Assembly: GCF_014805625.2 (NCBI RefSeq)
Contig: NW_023998416.1
Coordinates: 31,002,068-31,066,067, forward strand
Source: Glossina fuscipes
Taxonomy: Eukaryota; Arthropoda; Insecta; Diptera; Glossinidae
Direction: 5' to 3'
Length of the DNA stretch: 64,000 nt
Notes under the pieces: model-generated
What the model saw: only the letters and a program-made list of their open reading frames with translations
What the model was told of the DNA's origin: nothing
The model's database searches: none
Shown: piece after piece, positions 35,761 through 49,503 of the stretch
Numbering within the stretch: position 1 is the stretch's first letter
How the letters are laid out: every line of letters begins with the position of its first letter
Made by a program: the position numbers and the translations under genes

Positions 35761-38700
35761 TGCTTTTATTCACTTTATTGCGCATTTGCTAGCAGAAAAA
35801 CAAAATTAATTTATTCGACTAAAATTTTCAACGAATCTCACAAATGTTACTGTAAATAAGTAAAATATGTCAAATAACATCTTTGGAAAGCCGTTGATAT
35901 CCACTTCCTAAACAATTTATGACACTAAGCGAAGCTCCGCTATTGAGTTGAAATCCGATTTCAAGTTTACTCCACCGTTTTGCATATAATTTCGTAGATA
36001 ATTTCGATCTGTTGATAGAGTACGCTATGCTTAGGGGAATGCAAAGCTAGAAAGAATATAAGAACACGCAAGAAAAATAAATAAAAATTATATAAAAATT
36101 TGACTCTCATACCCCTATTCCCCGCATCGTCGTTGTTGTAAAAAAAAGATATCTATTGATGCTTTTATTATCTGATATGCTCGTAATCAACCCATAAAGT
36201 TCGCTAACTTCAAAAGCTTGAAAATTTGTGTTTAATTAAAAAAGAATAGGAATTAAAGAAAAAGATTCCGACTTCCCTTCGCCCCTAAATATCCTAAGCT
36301 TTAGTTTCAGTTTTACAACTTCTTATAACGCTGTCAACCACAGTTAACCACAGTGGAGGTTAAAACAGGGTCCCTAAGAGTTAGACAGGCTTTGGATTAG
36401 CCGTCCGAATCGGAGAACAGCAAACAGTTCAACTCAGTCAACTTCTGCGTTTAGAGTCAAAGAAGAGAAGAGACGATTGGCTGCATGTCGTAGCAAGGGA
36501 AACATATAAGAATTTCAGGGTATTTTCGTACGTTACAAAGTAGAGTCATCAGAATGTACGGAAATTCTGACTTCGTCGAAATTTTGATTACCTGGCTAAG
36601 ATTACAAAAAAAAAGAACATGTTGACTTAATAAAGCGTGTAATGCGTAAATAGAAAAATTTTGAAATTTTCTCGGGCTTTGTTTTCATTCTTGAGCATTC
36701 ATTAAAGTGCTTGCAAAAACATTATAACTATTGTCAAGTTTTTTAATATGATTAAACCAATAATAGACACGAAAAGTCAGTTTTTATTGCTTTGGAAATT
36801 TCTATAACAGACCATTTACCAGCAGGCTAATGGATGATGAAATGAGTGACGAAGAGAACGCTGAACGAAGTGTTAGAGGAGACAGAAGCGCATTGCTAAA
36901 TCTCGGACTCTTCTTTAACATTTGAGCCCCTCTTGTTCTTTATTATTCTGAAAATCGAATATGGATTGATTACGTCTGCAGAGCTCTATCAACTAAGTTA
37001 ATAAATACTAGAAATAAAAGACATACTGCACAAACTCATAGGTGCTCTATCCTATTGTTGTACATATGTACATATACACATTTACGTGCATATATATATG
37101 TATATGTATTTTATAAATACGACGGCGACGTCGATTAAAATGATGATAAGGTTGTGTGAACCAATTGAGTTAAAAATAAAAATAAAAAAATACCCTATAA
37201 TCTAATGCCGTTTGTTCACAAATTCGAAACTAAGCAAAAAAAACTTAAATACAAACCAAAAGCATTCCTTTGAAATTGGACCAAAAATGTTCACCTCAAC
37301 ACTTTTACTATAAAAATATAAGAAAGAAAGAAAATACAAAAAAAAAAAAAAAAAATGCAAAAAAAAAACCCATGAAATGAAATAAAATTAAAAGCTGAAA
37401 CGTGTTTCATATCTTAAGAGTATTGTTTCTGTCTGCAACTAAGTGGACGAACTCACAAATACGTACAAGTCCGCTATGAGGAGAAGAAGCCAAGGAGAGA
37501 GGAGAAAATACACATAAAATGAAAACCAATAATAAACTTAAATCGATAATTGAGGTCAATTTTTTTCTGCCTTTCTTTCTTATTCAGCTCCATTCATCTC
37601 TTTTAGCAAAGGTTATAATTTCATTTATATTGTTGAAAAATATCTAATATATATAGATATGATCGAGCGTCGTCCTTCAGCTCTCCTCTTAAGTTCTTTT
37701 TCTACTTTTTCAACTCAGTTATATCGCGAATGCGTTAAAACGTTTTGTGTACGTGATCGTTTAACTGTAAATTAAATATAATTTCAACAATAATTATAAT
37801 CAAAACTCAATCAAAGAATAAAAAGAAAAAGAAAAGAAATAAAAAAACTGATTTCTGATTTCTTTCTTATGCAAGAAAGAAACCCAAAAAATTCTTATTT
37901 GATTTGATTTTGAGGGAGTAATGGGAAAACAAATCTCTTGGAATTGTTGTGGCAAACGTTCATATACTCTCATATGCTCTCGGGTTTGAAAAGATTCCAT
38001 AAATCATTCTACCTTAAATAATAAATAAAAAAGATCGATTTGCTTCAATCTGCGTTTAAAGTTCGAGGGAATTATCAAAACTCCGCTTAAAGGATTAATT
38101 TAGTTTACTTTTCTTTTCTTTTCGTCTTGCATACACAATAGAAAAGAAGAAAGAAAATTTAATTCGTCCTCAATTTTAATATAAAATCGTTTAAGACGGT
38201 TTATATGTAAATTTGTTAGCCATGAAATTGAGATCTGCTTAAAGGTATGTCTGTTAGGTTTGATCTTGAGGCAAAATATCATGTGATGCTCTTTTTTCCC
38301 GTAGATATGCAGAAATTTTTGATTTTGCAAATTGGTGAAGAGCCCTTTGGCATTAGGTGTACAGATTGCCATTACATAGATTGGCGTCATAAATCTGATT
38401 AAAGAACTCATTGATCATATTCGACGGTCTAGCGTGTTGACAATTTTGTAACATTTTTGCTAAGTGGAAATTGCTTGGTTGCGACAATCAAGTTAACATA
38501 ACATAACATAGGATGTAAAAAAAGTTTTTCGTGCAAAAGAGCAAAGATTAAACCTCTGAACATATACCGTGAAGGCCCTGAAGAGCAGACAAACTATTCT
38601 GAGTCTTTATCGATCAAAACTTTATTAAAAAAAAACAAGAAAAGAATAGAAAATTGTGGAGAGCCCGCCCCCTCACAATAGGCTTTGTAGGTTACGATTC

Positions 38701-39320
38701 AAGACTCTTCGTCTTGGGAATGGCTTCACCTCCTGTCATATACTATGGTGCAGATTACTCATTCACAGGTCTGAAGATATTTTCTCAAGCCAGCATTGAT
38801 TTTGATAGAACCAAATAAATGATACTTCGGCTTAGCCATCTTATCAATTAAAGAAAAGAAGAATATTTTATAGCACGTGCTAATAAGAAACCTATTTCGA
38901 ATCTAAGCTTTTAAAGTCAGGGTTTTCGAATAATATTAGGGGAAGAAGAGAAATGTCATTTTATTCTTGTTCAGATTTTCTAAATGGAACATAAAGTCCT
39001 AATCAGTACTCAATGGTAGACACCGCTCTTATCATATTTTACGGCAAACAAGCAAGCTTTGCTCAGAACTTTTCCATTCGCTGTAGGAGGTGTGTTAAGT
39101 TCGTCAAGCGATTGTAACGCAAACAAATACGCTTTGAAGACAAGACAAACAGCATATTTTGAAAGGGATGGTGTCATTATTGTTCATCCGTTCGCCTGTC
39201 TGTAATTCTAATTAAATCTATTTGTTCGAATATCCATGTCCGTCCGTCCGTCAATTGAGCTGTACTTTAATCTATTTTTGCGAAAGTTTATTTGCCTTTG
39301 GCTTTTCTTTTCTAAATGTT

Positions 39321-39321
39321 C

Positions 39322-39358
<37 letters not shown>
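39321..39358. repeat. (CT)n microsatellite
   Basis: About nineteen CT units with one TTTC interruption; it creates spurious Ser/Leu-rich open frames. Confidence 0.93.
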
Positions 39359-42300
39359 GATCTGTCGACCGTCTTTTGTATTTATTACAAGATTCTTATT
39401 AAGATTATGAAGAGAATTCAAGGAAACAGGCATCAAAGACACATAAGCTTATACAGGTGAAATGGTCGTGGATATGCAGTGGGCCATGATTATCCGTGCT
39501 TTTGGCCACATTCACGCCGCCTGTACGTCCATCTAATTTCCTTTCCTTTCCTAAAGGAATTTCTTAAGCCTACAGCTTCTAACGAGAGAAATGCTTTCCA
39601 TTGCTTTTACTCACTTTTGTAAGTTCTTCTTCTTTTTCTTCTCATAAGCCGTCTTTTGATGTAGGGTTTGTAGAGACGTGTACACTAACTATCAAAGCAA
39701 GCATTAATTAGACAGATCAATAGGGCCGTATTCGAGAAATGTGTTTGTTAAAAAGTTAATGATGCGGTGTGGCTTCGGATTAAGTCACATGTAATTCCTT
39801 TCTTACTTTTCGTTAATGAAAACTAAATTTTTATTTCTTGTTACCCACACTGCACTCAAGATATTTATTTCAAGTTCGACACAATCGATACAATTATATG
39901 AGCCTTTCTCTCCAGGAAAAGTGGGTATGAATTTAATTTTTTTATCAATAACTATTGAAAAAGAAATTGAAATCTACATATGTTATTTTGTAATGTAAAT
40001 ATTTTCGAAGGAAACTCGCAAACAATCAACATATTCGAGGGTATGCAAGTTAAAACTTAGGTTCAGATAGATTTCTCGGACAATGAAAGGTACAAAAAAA
40101 CCGCCTTAATCGGTCATAAATGATCTCATATTTTATTTTTTAACCTGTGTTATAAATCAGTTCTGTTTCTCATTAGTTTTTGTTGTTGTATAGTCTTCTA
40201 TATATATATATTTTATAGATTGTAACAAATGTAAGCGAGACGCACGTTTTCCTCTAATATGGAAGAAAGACCATATATAAACATTTACTAGCAGCGTCGT
40301 CACCACCGTCATCATCACCATCGTCATCATTATCGAAGCATAATAACAAATATAATAAAAATAATAATAATAATAACAAAAACAACAACAAGAGCAAACA
40401 TGCTGATCATAGAACATTTGTAAGCACATGTTACAAGAGTGAAGTGTGCTTAGGCGCGCACAACATATACTAAAATTTATAGAATTTTGTAAGAAAGACA
40501 CAACATACAGATCGCGTGTAAGAACTCTTTCTCATGCATACATATAAACAAAATGAAGCTTTACCCTCTTATAAAGTGCACATACAAACCTTTCATGACA
40601 ACAATAACATCAACAGCTACATACATATATAATACAATTTACTTAAAAGATCTCTTTGGTAATCCTTTGAATTATTATTATATTTTTCTGCGCTTTTTTT
40701 TTTTTTTTTTTTTTGTATTTTGTTTTCTTGACGCTCGCTTTACTTTTGTGCATTATTCTCTAGCACTATAGCATGCGTTTTTAGTGTGTTCGCGATATTT
40801 ATTTTTCCTTTACTTCTTTAATGCTATTGTTTGCACAATTCTTAAAGTTTTGCTTATTGTTTTTCAAGCGTCACCATGTGGCAGTGTTTGTGCCTGCTGT
40901 TGCCACTTTTCTTGCAATTTTACATCACTTGAAATTGAATACACATTCAAACTCATGTATAACTGATATGTTGTAATTGTAAGCTTGCTTATCAATAAGA
41001 AAAGAAGCACTTAAGCCAGGTATATGTTTAATTACGACCACCGCCAGAAGCCCATGTAGTAATTATAAACATTAGTAGTGAGTAACAACAAATTACAAAA
41101 TTGCTGCAGAGAGTATTAAGGTTACACAAAACCAGGCAAGCCCTTTAAGCATGAATGCTAAAGTAATCAAAAGAAACACGACTCTAATCGAATTTATCTT
41201 TCTATCCGGTAAACTCTTGCTGGGATAGTGCAAACTGTATATGCATTTGAAAAAAAATTTTGCATAAAAAAATACTTAGAAAATCAGAAAAAACTTTATT
41301 CTGTTACTCTAAGTGAATTATAAAAAAAAAAAAATATCCTTATATCAGTTAATACAACAAAGTTTAATTTTTAAACAAGCAAAAGTACTATAGTGGGCTC
41401 CGGGCCATCATTAAATACTTCACTCCATCCCGCAGATATTCACATAAAGGCTTTTCGAGACGAGGCGTTTTATGCAAAACGGACGAAAAAGTGAAAATTT
41501 CATCGAAATGTAAGTTGAATACAAGAAAACAATACTGACAAACAGACAGACACGCTTAAATCCGTTCAGAAAATGATCTTCGATCAATCAGTATAACAAA
41601 AGGTGACACTATAAATACAGTAAAGGTTGCTACGGTACTTGCCATAATAATGCGCAAGAGTGACGTCGCTTTCGAATCAAGTTGTTTCGGGCATTCCTAG
41701 CTTACGTCGTACCTCACTAAATTCGCTTTGATGTAAACTCAACAGTCAGTGTGCATTCTAATCACGATCAAACAAAACTTGACTTCCTTCGATCGATAAA
41801 AAGCTGACCAGAAATTTCTTAACTGAAACGGAATTGAATTTTTTGACACTTAATAGGAAGGATGGGATATAATAAATTTTTCGATTCATTCGTAAACATG
41901 GTAGGTTCGTATTATTGATTCTATAAGCTACGATTTTAAATCAATAACGTAAACCTATAAAGTAAGATTGTAATAAGGAGAGATCCCTTGTCCATCCATC
42001 CATCTATACTCCGTTATTGGAATCCGTTATACAAAATTTGAAAAACCCTATTAAGCAAGACTTTGGATAGATTCACACTGATTGATCCATTTGTCCATCT
42101 TTTTCTATTGTTGGAATTCGGCCTGACGTCGAGTAGGTATTAAATCGTTTCATCGGCTTGTAGTTCTTTAGAAAACTCGTGTATAAAAACTTTCAATGGA
42201 TTAACTCTACTCATTGGTCCATCCGTCCACTCGTCTATCCATCCGTCTACATACTTATACCTATGCAATGACCGTGGATTAAGTTCAGAAATGGTGATGG

Positions 42301-44610
42301 TACGCTGACGGCCATCCAAGTAATGAACAAAAATACATCATCTGCAGTTTTTATTGATCCGATGCTTTATAAAACTATTTACGGGTATCATCTACAATGT
42401 TAACGGAAGTTTGAACGCGATCAGCCTACAACCATATCCTCGATAGGATAAAACCGGTAATTCGTTGCTTGCAAGAGATACTCAACCAATGAGACCAATG
42501 GGAAAATGGTTCAACTCGACCAGCTGATAGACACAGCTGATGCAATATTTCGCAATTCCAATATGTTGGTTTGAGTGGCTGGCAAAATTCGCAAAATTAT
42601 GGTCAACTTTTCTGCTTTTCTTTCTCTGTATTAGTAGCTCCAGTCTTTTTATATGGTCAAACGTTGCAACAGTTAAAAACAAGATAAAGCGCTTTAAGAA
42701 ACCAAAACAACGCGACGGAAGAACAGACGAAACGCATATAGTTCTCGAAGAAGAAAACGTAAAAGGCACATCTCGGCAAACTTTCGCCCGAGGGAGAGAT
42801 TAAGCAAATTTTGCATTAGCATCACTAACCAACAGCAAAATTGCTGCGAATTCGTATGATATGCCGAACTGAGTGTTTTGAATAATGGACTTTTAAGATG
42901 TGCTCTGAGAACAAAGTGCAGCCAGCCAACGAGAAAATGCCGGTTTTCGTGCTCTTACCCATTGCTCAGGTTATTCAGTCTTTTGGCCACAAAAGCCAAG
43001 AACATCATGCTAGAATTAAAAACTCTCCTCTGTAGTGGAAATATGGGTTTGTTTTGCAGCGCGACTTTTAAAGAGACCGATTCAGATATTATTAAAAAAA
43101 AAAAAAAAATGTTCTCAAACTAAATTAAAAAAACATCAACTTTTGTTCTGTTTACATTTTAAATATTAATAATTTATTTATTTCATATTATTTTCCTTTA
43201 ATATATTATATGTATATATGTGTAATATTATAATTAAGTATGTATTTTGTGTTGTTTATATGTGTAATGGTAGTATATATATCATTAGATTAATTACGGT
43301 AGTAAACTTAATTATAATTATAATCATTACTATGTTATTGTTTGAGTTTCAGTTTTTTTTTTTGCGCTTTTGTTTATTAAGCGTAGCTTTTTTTTTATTA
43401 TTATTATCGATAGAAAGCGTTTAACTATTTTTGTTTTTTTACATTTATGTACGATCTCTGCCTAATTGTTTTTTGTTTTCCATGATTGTGATGGTGAATT
43501 GGTGTTACGGCTGCTGCTTAAATTATAAGTCATCTCTTTTTCATTACCCACCACCAACGACGAATGAACGAACATTTTTATGTAGTCGCGGACAATAGCT
43601 TGAACTTTTTTCTAAAGAAGGAAAAAGAAGACAAGATATTTGCCTCTACACATACGTTTCGGACAAAGTTATCTGCGATAAAATCATTTACAAGACAACA
43701 CATTCGCCAACAGTAGAGGCCGGTTTATTGTCGACCGTAATTTGAGTATCTTCCTCGGCAACAATTTTACAATCAAAAGAATTTTCATTCAATGATATGA
43801 AAAAGGCGCATTTTATCGACAGCCGGAAACTTTTCGTTTCTTAACCCACAACTATCGAGAGACATCGATAATCCTTAAACCGGCCTCTGGTTCCAATTTG
43901 TCTTTTAGGAATTAAGGATGGATACGGGTTTTATGTGATTAAAATTAGACTTGAGATGAACCACCCAACAAATATATAACCCGTCCATACATTGTTGCCT
44001 ACTATTATTCATGTTCTCAAACGTAAACAGAATTGAGATGGAAAGTGTTGAATCACGGTACCTATGTAGCTTACTTAGGTTCACAAATCTATTTCGTCTA
44101 AGATACCAAGCCAAGCATCCGAAAGTAGAGCGAAGAGAAAAGTAAAGGAAGCTTCAAGATGTGTAGATAATTAATGTTAGTGACCTGGTAGCCTCGAACA
44201 AATATGGATCTTGGATTTGATAGAATATCTTCGGTCAAATAAAATGCTGTCTATTTGTAAAATGCTGTATATATCCGTTGGCTTGAGGTGATAGTGGGTA
44301 TTCGATGTTCGCTCCAAGAGCGAGCACAACTAACTTTGTTGCATGTAGTTTTAATTACTTTTGTGATTGTTGCTGCTATTGTTTTATATTTTATTGTTTA
44401 GCTATTAAAATTTTACAATTATTTTAAAATGTGTTTTTTTTTTTTTTTTTTTGTTATTATTTAGTATTTATTTATGATCGATTTAATTAAGAAAGCTATT
44501 CATACAAATGATTGAATGAATGAATTTTATACAAATATATATATACAAATATATATACAAAAGTATATATATATGTATGTTATTTAAATATTAAAAACCG
44601 TTCTAATTAT

Positions 44611-44645
44611 AATAAATATTTAGGCGAACAAGCCTAGCGTTTATT
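44611..44645. other. Hairpin carrying AATAAA on both strands
   Basis: AATAAA (44611-44616) and AGGC (44622-44625) face GCCT (44632-44635) and TTTATT (44640-44645), with a short loop between the AGGC/GCCT arms and a mismatched bulge in the stem. Either strand therefore reads a polyadenylation hexamer next to a small stem-loop. It lies about 1.4 kb past the dac stop and could be a transcript end for dac; that is inference. Confidence 0.35.
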
Positions 44646-45238
44646 ATCATCATACTTCGTTTGGGCGAAGAAGAGGGAAACTATAATCTTATTATTTGTT
44701 AATTTAAGTGTAATAAAAACCATTTTATTATTAAAATGCTAAAATTCTAAATTATCTAAAGGCTAAAAAATATATATTTATCGGCTGCTAAAATTTCATG
44801 ATTTAAGCTTAACTTTCTTCTTCTTGCTCTTTTTTTTTGTTTTTCCTTTGATAATACTTATATATTACCATAGTAATTAATAGTTAGGCCATTGAAGGGT
44901 GTTTTGCGGCATACATGCCTCTATATACATATAATAAAATAAATAAATAATAATATAGTATTTATTAAATAATAAAATCGTTAATAATAATAAGCATTTC
45001 TTTTTTTTGTTTTAATATTTTAACTTAACCTTAATATTTACAAATATTTTTAAAGAAAACATATCTCTACTTAAGCTGTTTAATCATCTCAACTTATTCT
45101 CTCTGTATATACAGTAGGGATTTTTGCGTTTTGTTCCTTATTATTATTGTTATTCGAATTTCACAAATTTTGTATGAATCCATAAAAAAAATGTAATAAT
45201 AATGATAAGAATTAATATTTACATCATCTGTTCCCTTT

Positions 45239-45756
45239 TTACACCCACCACTGTAAGATGGGGGTACACTCATTTTGCTCTTTTCCCTAGTGTATGCAGC
45301 TGCCAAAAGGTAGCTTCAGAGACTCTATAAAGTACATATATATTCTTAATCAGCGTGAAATTCTGAATTGATTTAGCCATGCCTATCCGTTTGTATGCCT
45401 GTGTGGTTTTTGTTGAAATGAAGATATCGACTCGAAGTTTGATAGCAGGTTTGAGCAGGTGGGTTTTAAAAATGGGCCGAATTGGTCAGAGCAAAAGCGC
45501 GCAGTAGAGCGCAAAATGAACGTAACTCCGCTTTTCTTAACAAAAATTATAGGCAAACAAGACAAGGCAGGACAGAATGTTTAAATCGAATATGTTATCC
45601 ACCTCTAAAATGAAAATGGCAGACGCCGCGATCAATTTTTTCTGAATAATACCAGTGATGTGGCTATCAAATAAAAGAACTTGGAGAGCAGAATGCAAAA
45701 AGCGTAGTGGTGGGTATGCGAGATTCGGCCCGTACCGAATATAACTTTCTTACTTC
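45239..45756 (+). repeat. F1 dispersed repeat, copy g
   Basis: The left end TTACACCCACCACTGTAAG is followed by ATGGGGGTACACTCATTTTG and GACTCTATAAAGTACATATAT, then TTCTTAATCAGCGTGAAATT. The core has AAATGGGCCGAATTGGTCAG. The right part has CAAATAAAAGAACTTGGAG, AGTGGTGGGTATGCGAG, ATTCGGCCCGTACCGAAT and ATAACTTTCTTACTTC. The ends contain a short inverted pair (ACCCACCACT and AGTGGTGGGT). It is about 520 bases and is the clearest copy for defining both ends. Confidence 0.7.
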
Positions 45757-46074
45757 TTTTTATTTTGTTTTGAAAAAGATTTTCTGAAATTTACTTGAAT
45801 TTTCCCAACTGCTACAGCTGCCTTTCTTTTCAGCAATTACACTTTGAGATCCGATTTCATATTTCTTTTCTAAAATTTTTCATCTTTTATTCGTCTTTCT
45901 TCTTCTTCCTCTTAATATTGATTTCTCCATCGTCCTAATTGCATTTATTCACTTAAGCCAGTTGTTGTTTACTTTGTTTATTACTTTTTCGTTTTGATAT
46001 TTTTCGCAGTTTGTCTCCCCACATATCGTTTATTATTAAATCACAAGTTTATTCGTATTTGTAAGGATGCGCTT

Positions 46075-49000
46075 TTAATTCGCGCTACCAAAAAGTACGG
46101 AGTTCTTATAATAGGCTGTCGGATGCTCAGCCAAAGGACTTTTGACATCGCGTTCAGCATTCGCGCTACGCGTTTTACGTTCCAGTTCGATTTCTTGAGC
46201 TAAAGATTCTGCAAAAAAAAGAAGAGCACATAAAGAGAAAAGCAAATAAGCTACGTAAGAGTTTTCTACATTCGACTTTTATCAGATCATTTTTTAAGGG
46301 CAACGAGATAAGATAAATCGAAGAATAGTTTAACGAAGGAAGCCATTGTGAATTTTTTTTCAGGGTAATAGAAGCTTTGAACCCTTTGGAATCTTGTGAA
46401 AAATATTGAATACTTCAAAAAAATTTTTCGCTGTTAGCTCCAAAAAAAGTCTCTGTTATGTAGTCACAGCTTAATCCCCGATCTGTTGATTTCGAATATC
46501 TTTAATGCACTAACAAAGGTCTTTGAAAGGAGTTTATCTTCATTTAAAAACATTTCCAAGCAACAATGCACATATTCGCACAAAACGGATTCGTATAACA
46601 TGGCGGGAAAATTACGGCCATGCCCTCATCACATACTAAAATGTTTAATCCGGTGAAATAATACCACGGTTTTAATACGTTTTAGATCCAATAACTAATA
46701 TAACGTTCAAAGTCCATAAAAGAAAAGGTAAACAATATCTGTTCACAAATTTTTATACACTTCTTCATTCATCAGCGCAGAATATCCCTTTAATTTTTTT
46801 CTTTTTTTTCATTAATTAAATTACTACATGTGCGAAAATAAGTTGCAAGATAAGTGAGTGTACCAGTAAGCTAGATAGATAGAAATGTAATCACCTTGCT
46901 TCTTAAGCTCTGCAATCATGACTTCCTATCAGCAACAAACTATGAATTATGAGTTTAGCAGTGCGGTCAACTTTTTTCTAAACGCCTTCAATTAGTCATT
47001 TTGTCAAAGCGTTTTCAACGTTCAGGAACACGCCTCAGAGACCATATGAAGCAGAAGCATTCTTCATCAATATCAAAAGCTCACTCGATATAGGCATGTC
47101 CTACCGTTCATTTGTCTCTCTGTCTTTGTTTACTAAACCGCCTGCGTAGCGAAAGTTTTTGTACTCAGTTAAGCGTTGAATATGGCCCAAATCGATCAGA
47201 GAACACGCCCACGATATGACATAAGCCCAGAACACTTTTGCATTAAAAGGAATGCATTTTTTCCTCATTACCCCCGAACTGCACCAATAAAAATATGTAA
47301 GCACTACGGGCTTTCCACAATATCTTCCCAAAAAGGTGAGGATATATAGAAGAGACGGTCATAACGTATAATTTTTTGCTTTTTTTTAACACTTGATGAA
47401 CTACTCTACAGATGTGTAACGTTTTATGGACTTAACTTAATTATGAAAAATTTATAAATATTTTCTAAGTGAATGAATATGTAAATTAACAAAGGCTTGG
47501 CTGGTTGTCTTTATATTTTTTATCAAAAGTAAGCCAGCATTTCGGATGAGATCTTTGCTTTTCTTTCAAACTTACCGGAATAATTTTGCCAAAATGCTCC
47601 AGTGGCCATTAAATCAATGCCCGGATAATTCCACTGGCCTTTACTATTAGCGGCAGCAGCCGCAGCGGCTGCAGCAGCTACTGCCAGGCTGTTTTCAGCC
47701 TGAGACGTAGGTGGATGATTAGATTCCCGATCGATGGAGTTACGTCGTTCGTTGCGTTCATCTCTATCGTCCAAAGAGCGCCGTTCGTGATCGTTGTGCT
47801 GGTCGGAAAGTTGCTGTGATTGTTGTTGCTGGTGTTGGGTGAGACCGTGATGATGAAGATGTTGTATGTGATGATGACGCAGATTATTATCGGCACTGTG
47901 ACGGCCACCATTTGAACCGCTCTCATGATCGGACGTCGGTTCACGTTTGAAATTCGGACTTTCCGAACTTTCACGTAAATGTTGACGATGCTGATGGTGT
48001 AATTGTTGTTGATGGTGATTCTTGTTGTTATTGTTATTGTTGCTATTGTTGTTGTTGTTGTTATTGTTATTGTTGTTGTTGATGTTGTTATTATTATTAT
48101 TATTGTAATTATGTTGTTGATCGTCTTGTGTATTTAGGGAGGAGGATATGGTAGATGATGATTTATCAGACTTTTCACTTTCTTTACAATCAGTATCTAT
48201 GGGGGTAAAGGGAAAGCAGAAGAAACAGAGGACGCTGTGTTGGTTAAAAAGGAGGATTCAAAATAAATGGAACACGCATTAGGGCGTATTTTTTTACATA
48301 ACAAAAAAAGTTTTAAAATAAATTATATTTTTATTTTTTTTTTTTAATGCCAACAGTAAAACAACAAATAATTTTGAATGAAATATTTAATGGGTATATT
48401 AATTAGTTATTTGGAAATTTTAAGATTTTTTGTTTTTTTTTTTTTTTCTTTTTGATGTTGTTCTAGATAGATGTTGATGTTGTTTTTGCAGTTGTTGTTA
48501 AATAAAATACACACCTTGTTCGGATTTGCGTGCCAAATCCGAAACACTGCCACTGTGTTTACTGTGCAATGAATCGGAACCCGATGAACGCACCTCATCG
48601 TTGACCAGATTAGTGGAACAATTAAGATTCGTTGAAGGACCACCACCATTGCCGCCGCCATTATTGCTATTGTTGTTATTATTATTATTATTATTACTGC
48701 TACCATTACCCGAACTACTGGTCGTTGAGCCATTAGATGATTTACTTTTGCCACCGCCCTCCAGTTGCTGTTGAAAACGTATGCGCAATTTACGTTCACG
48801 CCGATAACGCTTCTGATATAAAACTGTATGAGCAAATAAACAGAAAAGAAATTCAATATTTATTAATAGAGCAACAGCATAATTTTTTTTTTTTGTTCTC
48901 TGTGTTTGTTTCTAAAGGCTGATCAAGTTACACAAATGCCAGCATTTGGATTTTAAAGAAACAATTGCATGTAAAGGTTTAAATGATTGTGTGCAGTAGG

Positions 49001-49469
49001 TGAGCCTGACAGGCAGACTCTGACACATGCGTGTGTGTGGTCAGTTAAGATAATTTGAAGCAAAAAACAGGGGAGAATTTTTTCTGTTGATGTCTGTTAA
49101 TCTTTCAATTGGATTGTTTTAGATTTAATGGTTAGTTATCGACGCTCAATGATATCTTATTTTTTCTGTGATGTAAATTCCTAAAGAGGGATTTTTCAAT
49201 CTATGAAAAGAAATAGTTTTGCGTTTTTGTTCTTCTCTTTTTTACAAAAATAAAAAAAAATTTCTTTATGAATAATCTGCTAGAGGTAAATTCAAATTGC
49301 TGGTGACACTCCCAATCAGCCGTAGTCAGTCAAGTGTGAATAATTCCGAACGAACCGCACCGCACGTTTCTGTTATTCTTTAAAAAAACCAGCCTCTCTC
49401 TCTATGTTTTCAAAACAAAACTGCATTTAATTTTATTCATTTAGAACCTTGTATACAAACAAGGCTCCA

Positions 49470-49503
<34 letters not shown>

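Larger units (their letters stand above)
35761..45238. other. Gene-free intergenic DNA 3' of dac
   Basis: No gene found. Holds a (CT)n tract, A/T homopolymers (37340-37354, 40697-40714, 44432-44452) and a patch at 41985-42260 where TGTCCATC-type segments recur about every 100-125 bases. In Drosophila an eye enhancer of dac lies downstream of the gene, so regulatory DNA is expected here, but I could not pinpoint one by reading. Confidence 0.5.
43130..46074 (-). other. Probable 3' UTR and downstream flank of dac
   Basis: This DNA lies directly after the dac stop codon (46077-46075, minus strand). Candidate AATAAA signals on the minus strand (TTTATT on plus) occur at 46029-46034, 45977-45982, 45944-45949 and 44640-44645. 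Composition becomes extremely AT-rich from about 45110 down to 43130. An F1 copy sits at 45239-45756. The true 3' end cannot be chosen by reading. Confidence 0.35.

Noticed and set aside
45994..46203. Plus-strand frame over the last dac exon
   Set aside because: Antisense shadow of the 134-base C-terminal dac exon.
48804..48813. Alternative acceptor (ATATCAG) 10 bases inside the dac exon that starts at 48823
   Set aside because: It would be phase 0 and break the frame after the phase-1 donor at 53157; the CATACAG site gives the conserved VLYQKRYRRERK.
48407..48856. Two long minus-strand frames and a plus-strand poly-Leu frame near 48.4-48.9 kb
   Set aside because: Only the frame containing RIRFQQQLEGGGKS continues the dac coiled coil with correct phases; the rest are other frames of the same exon.
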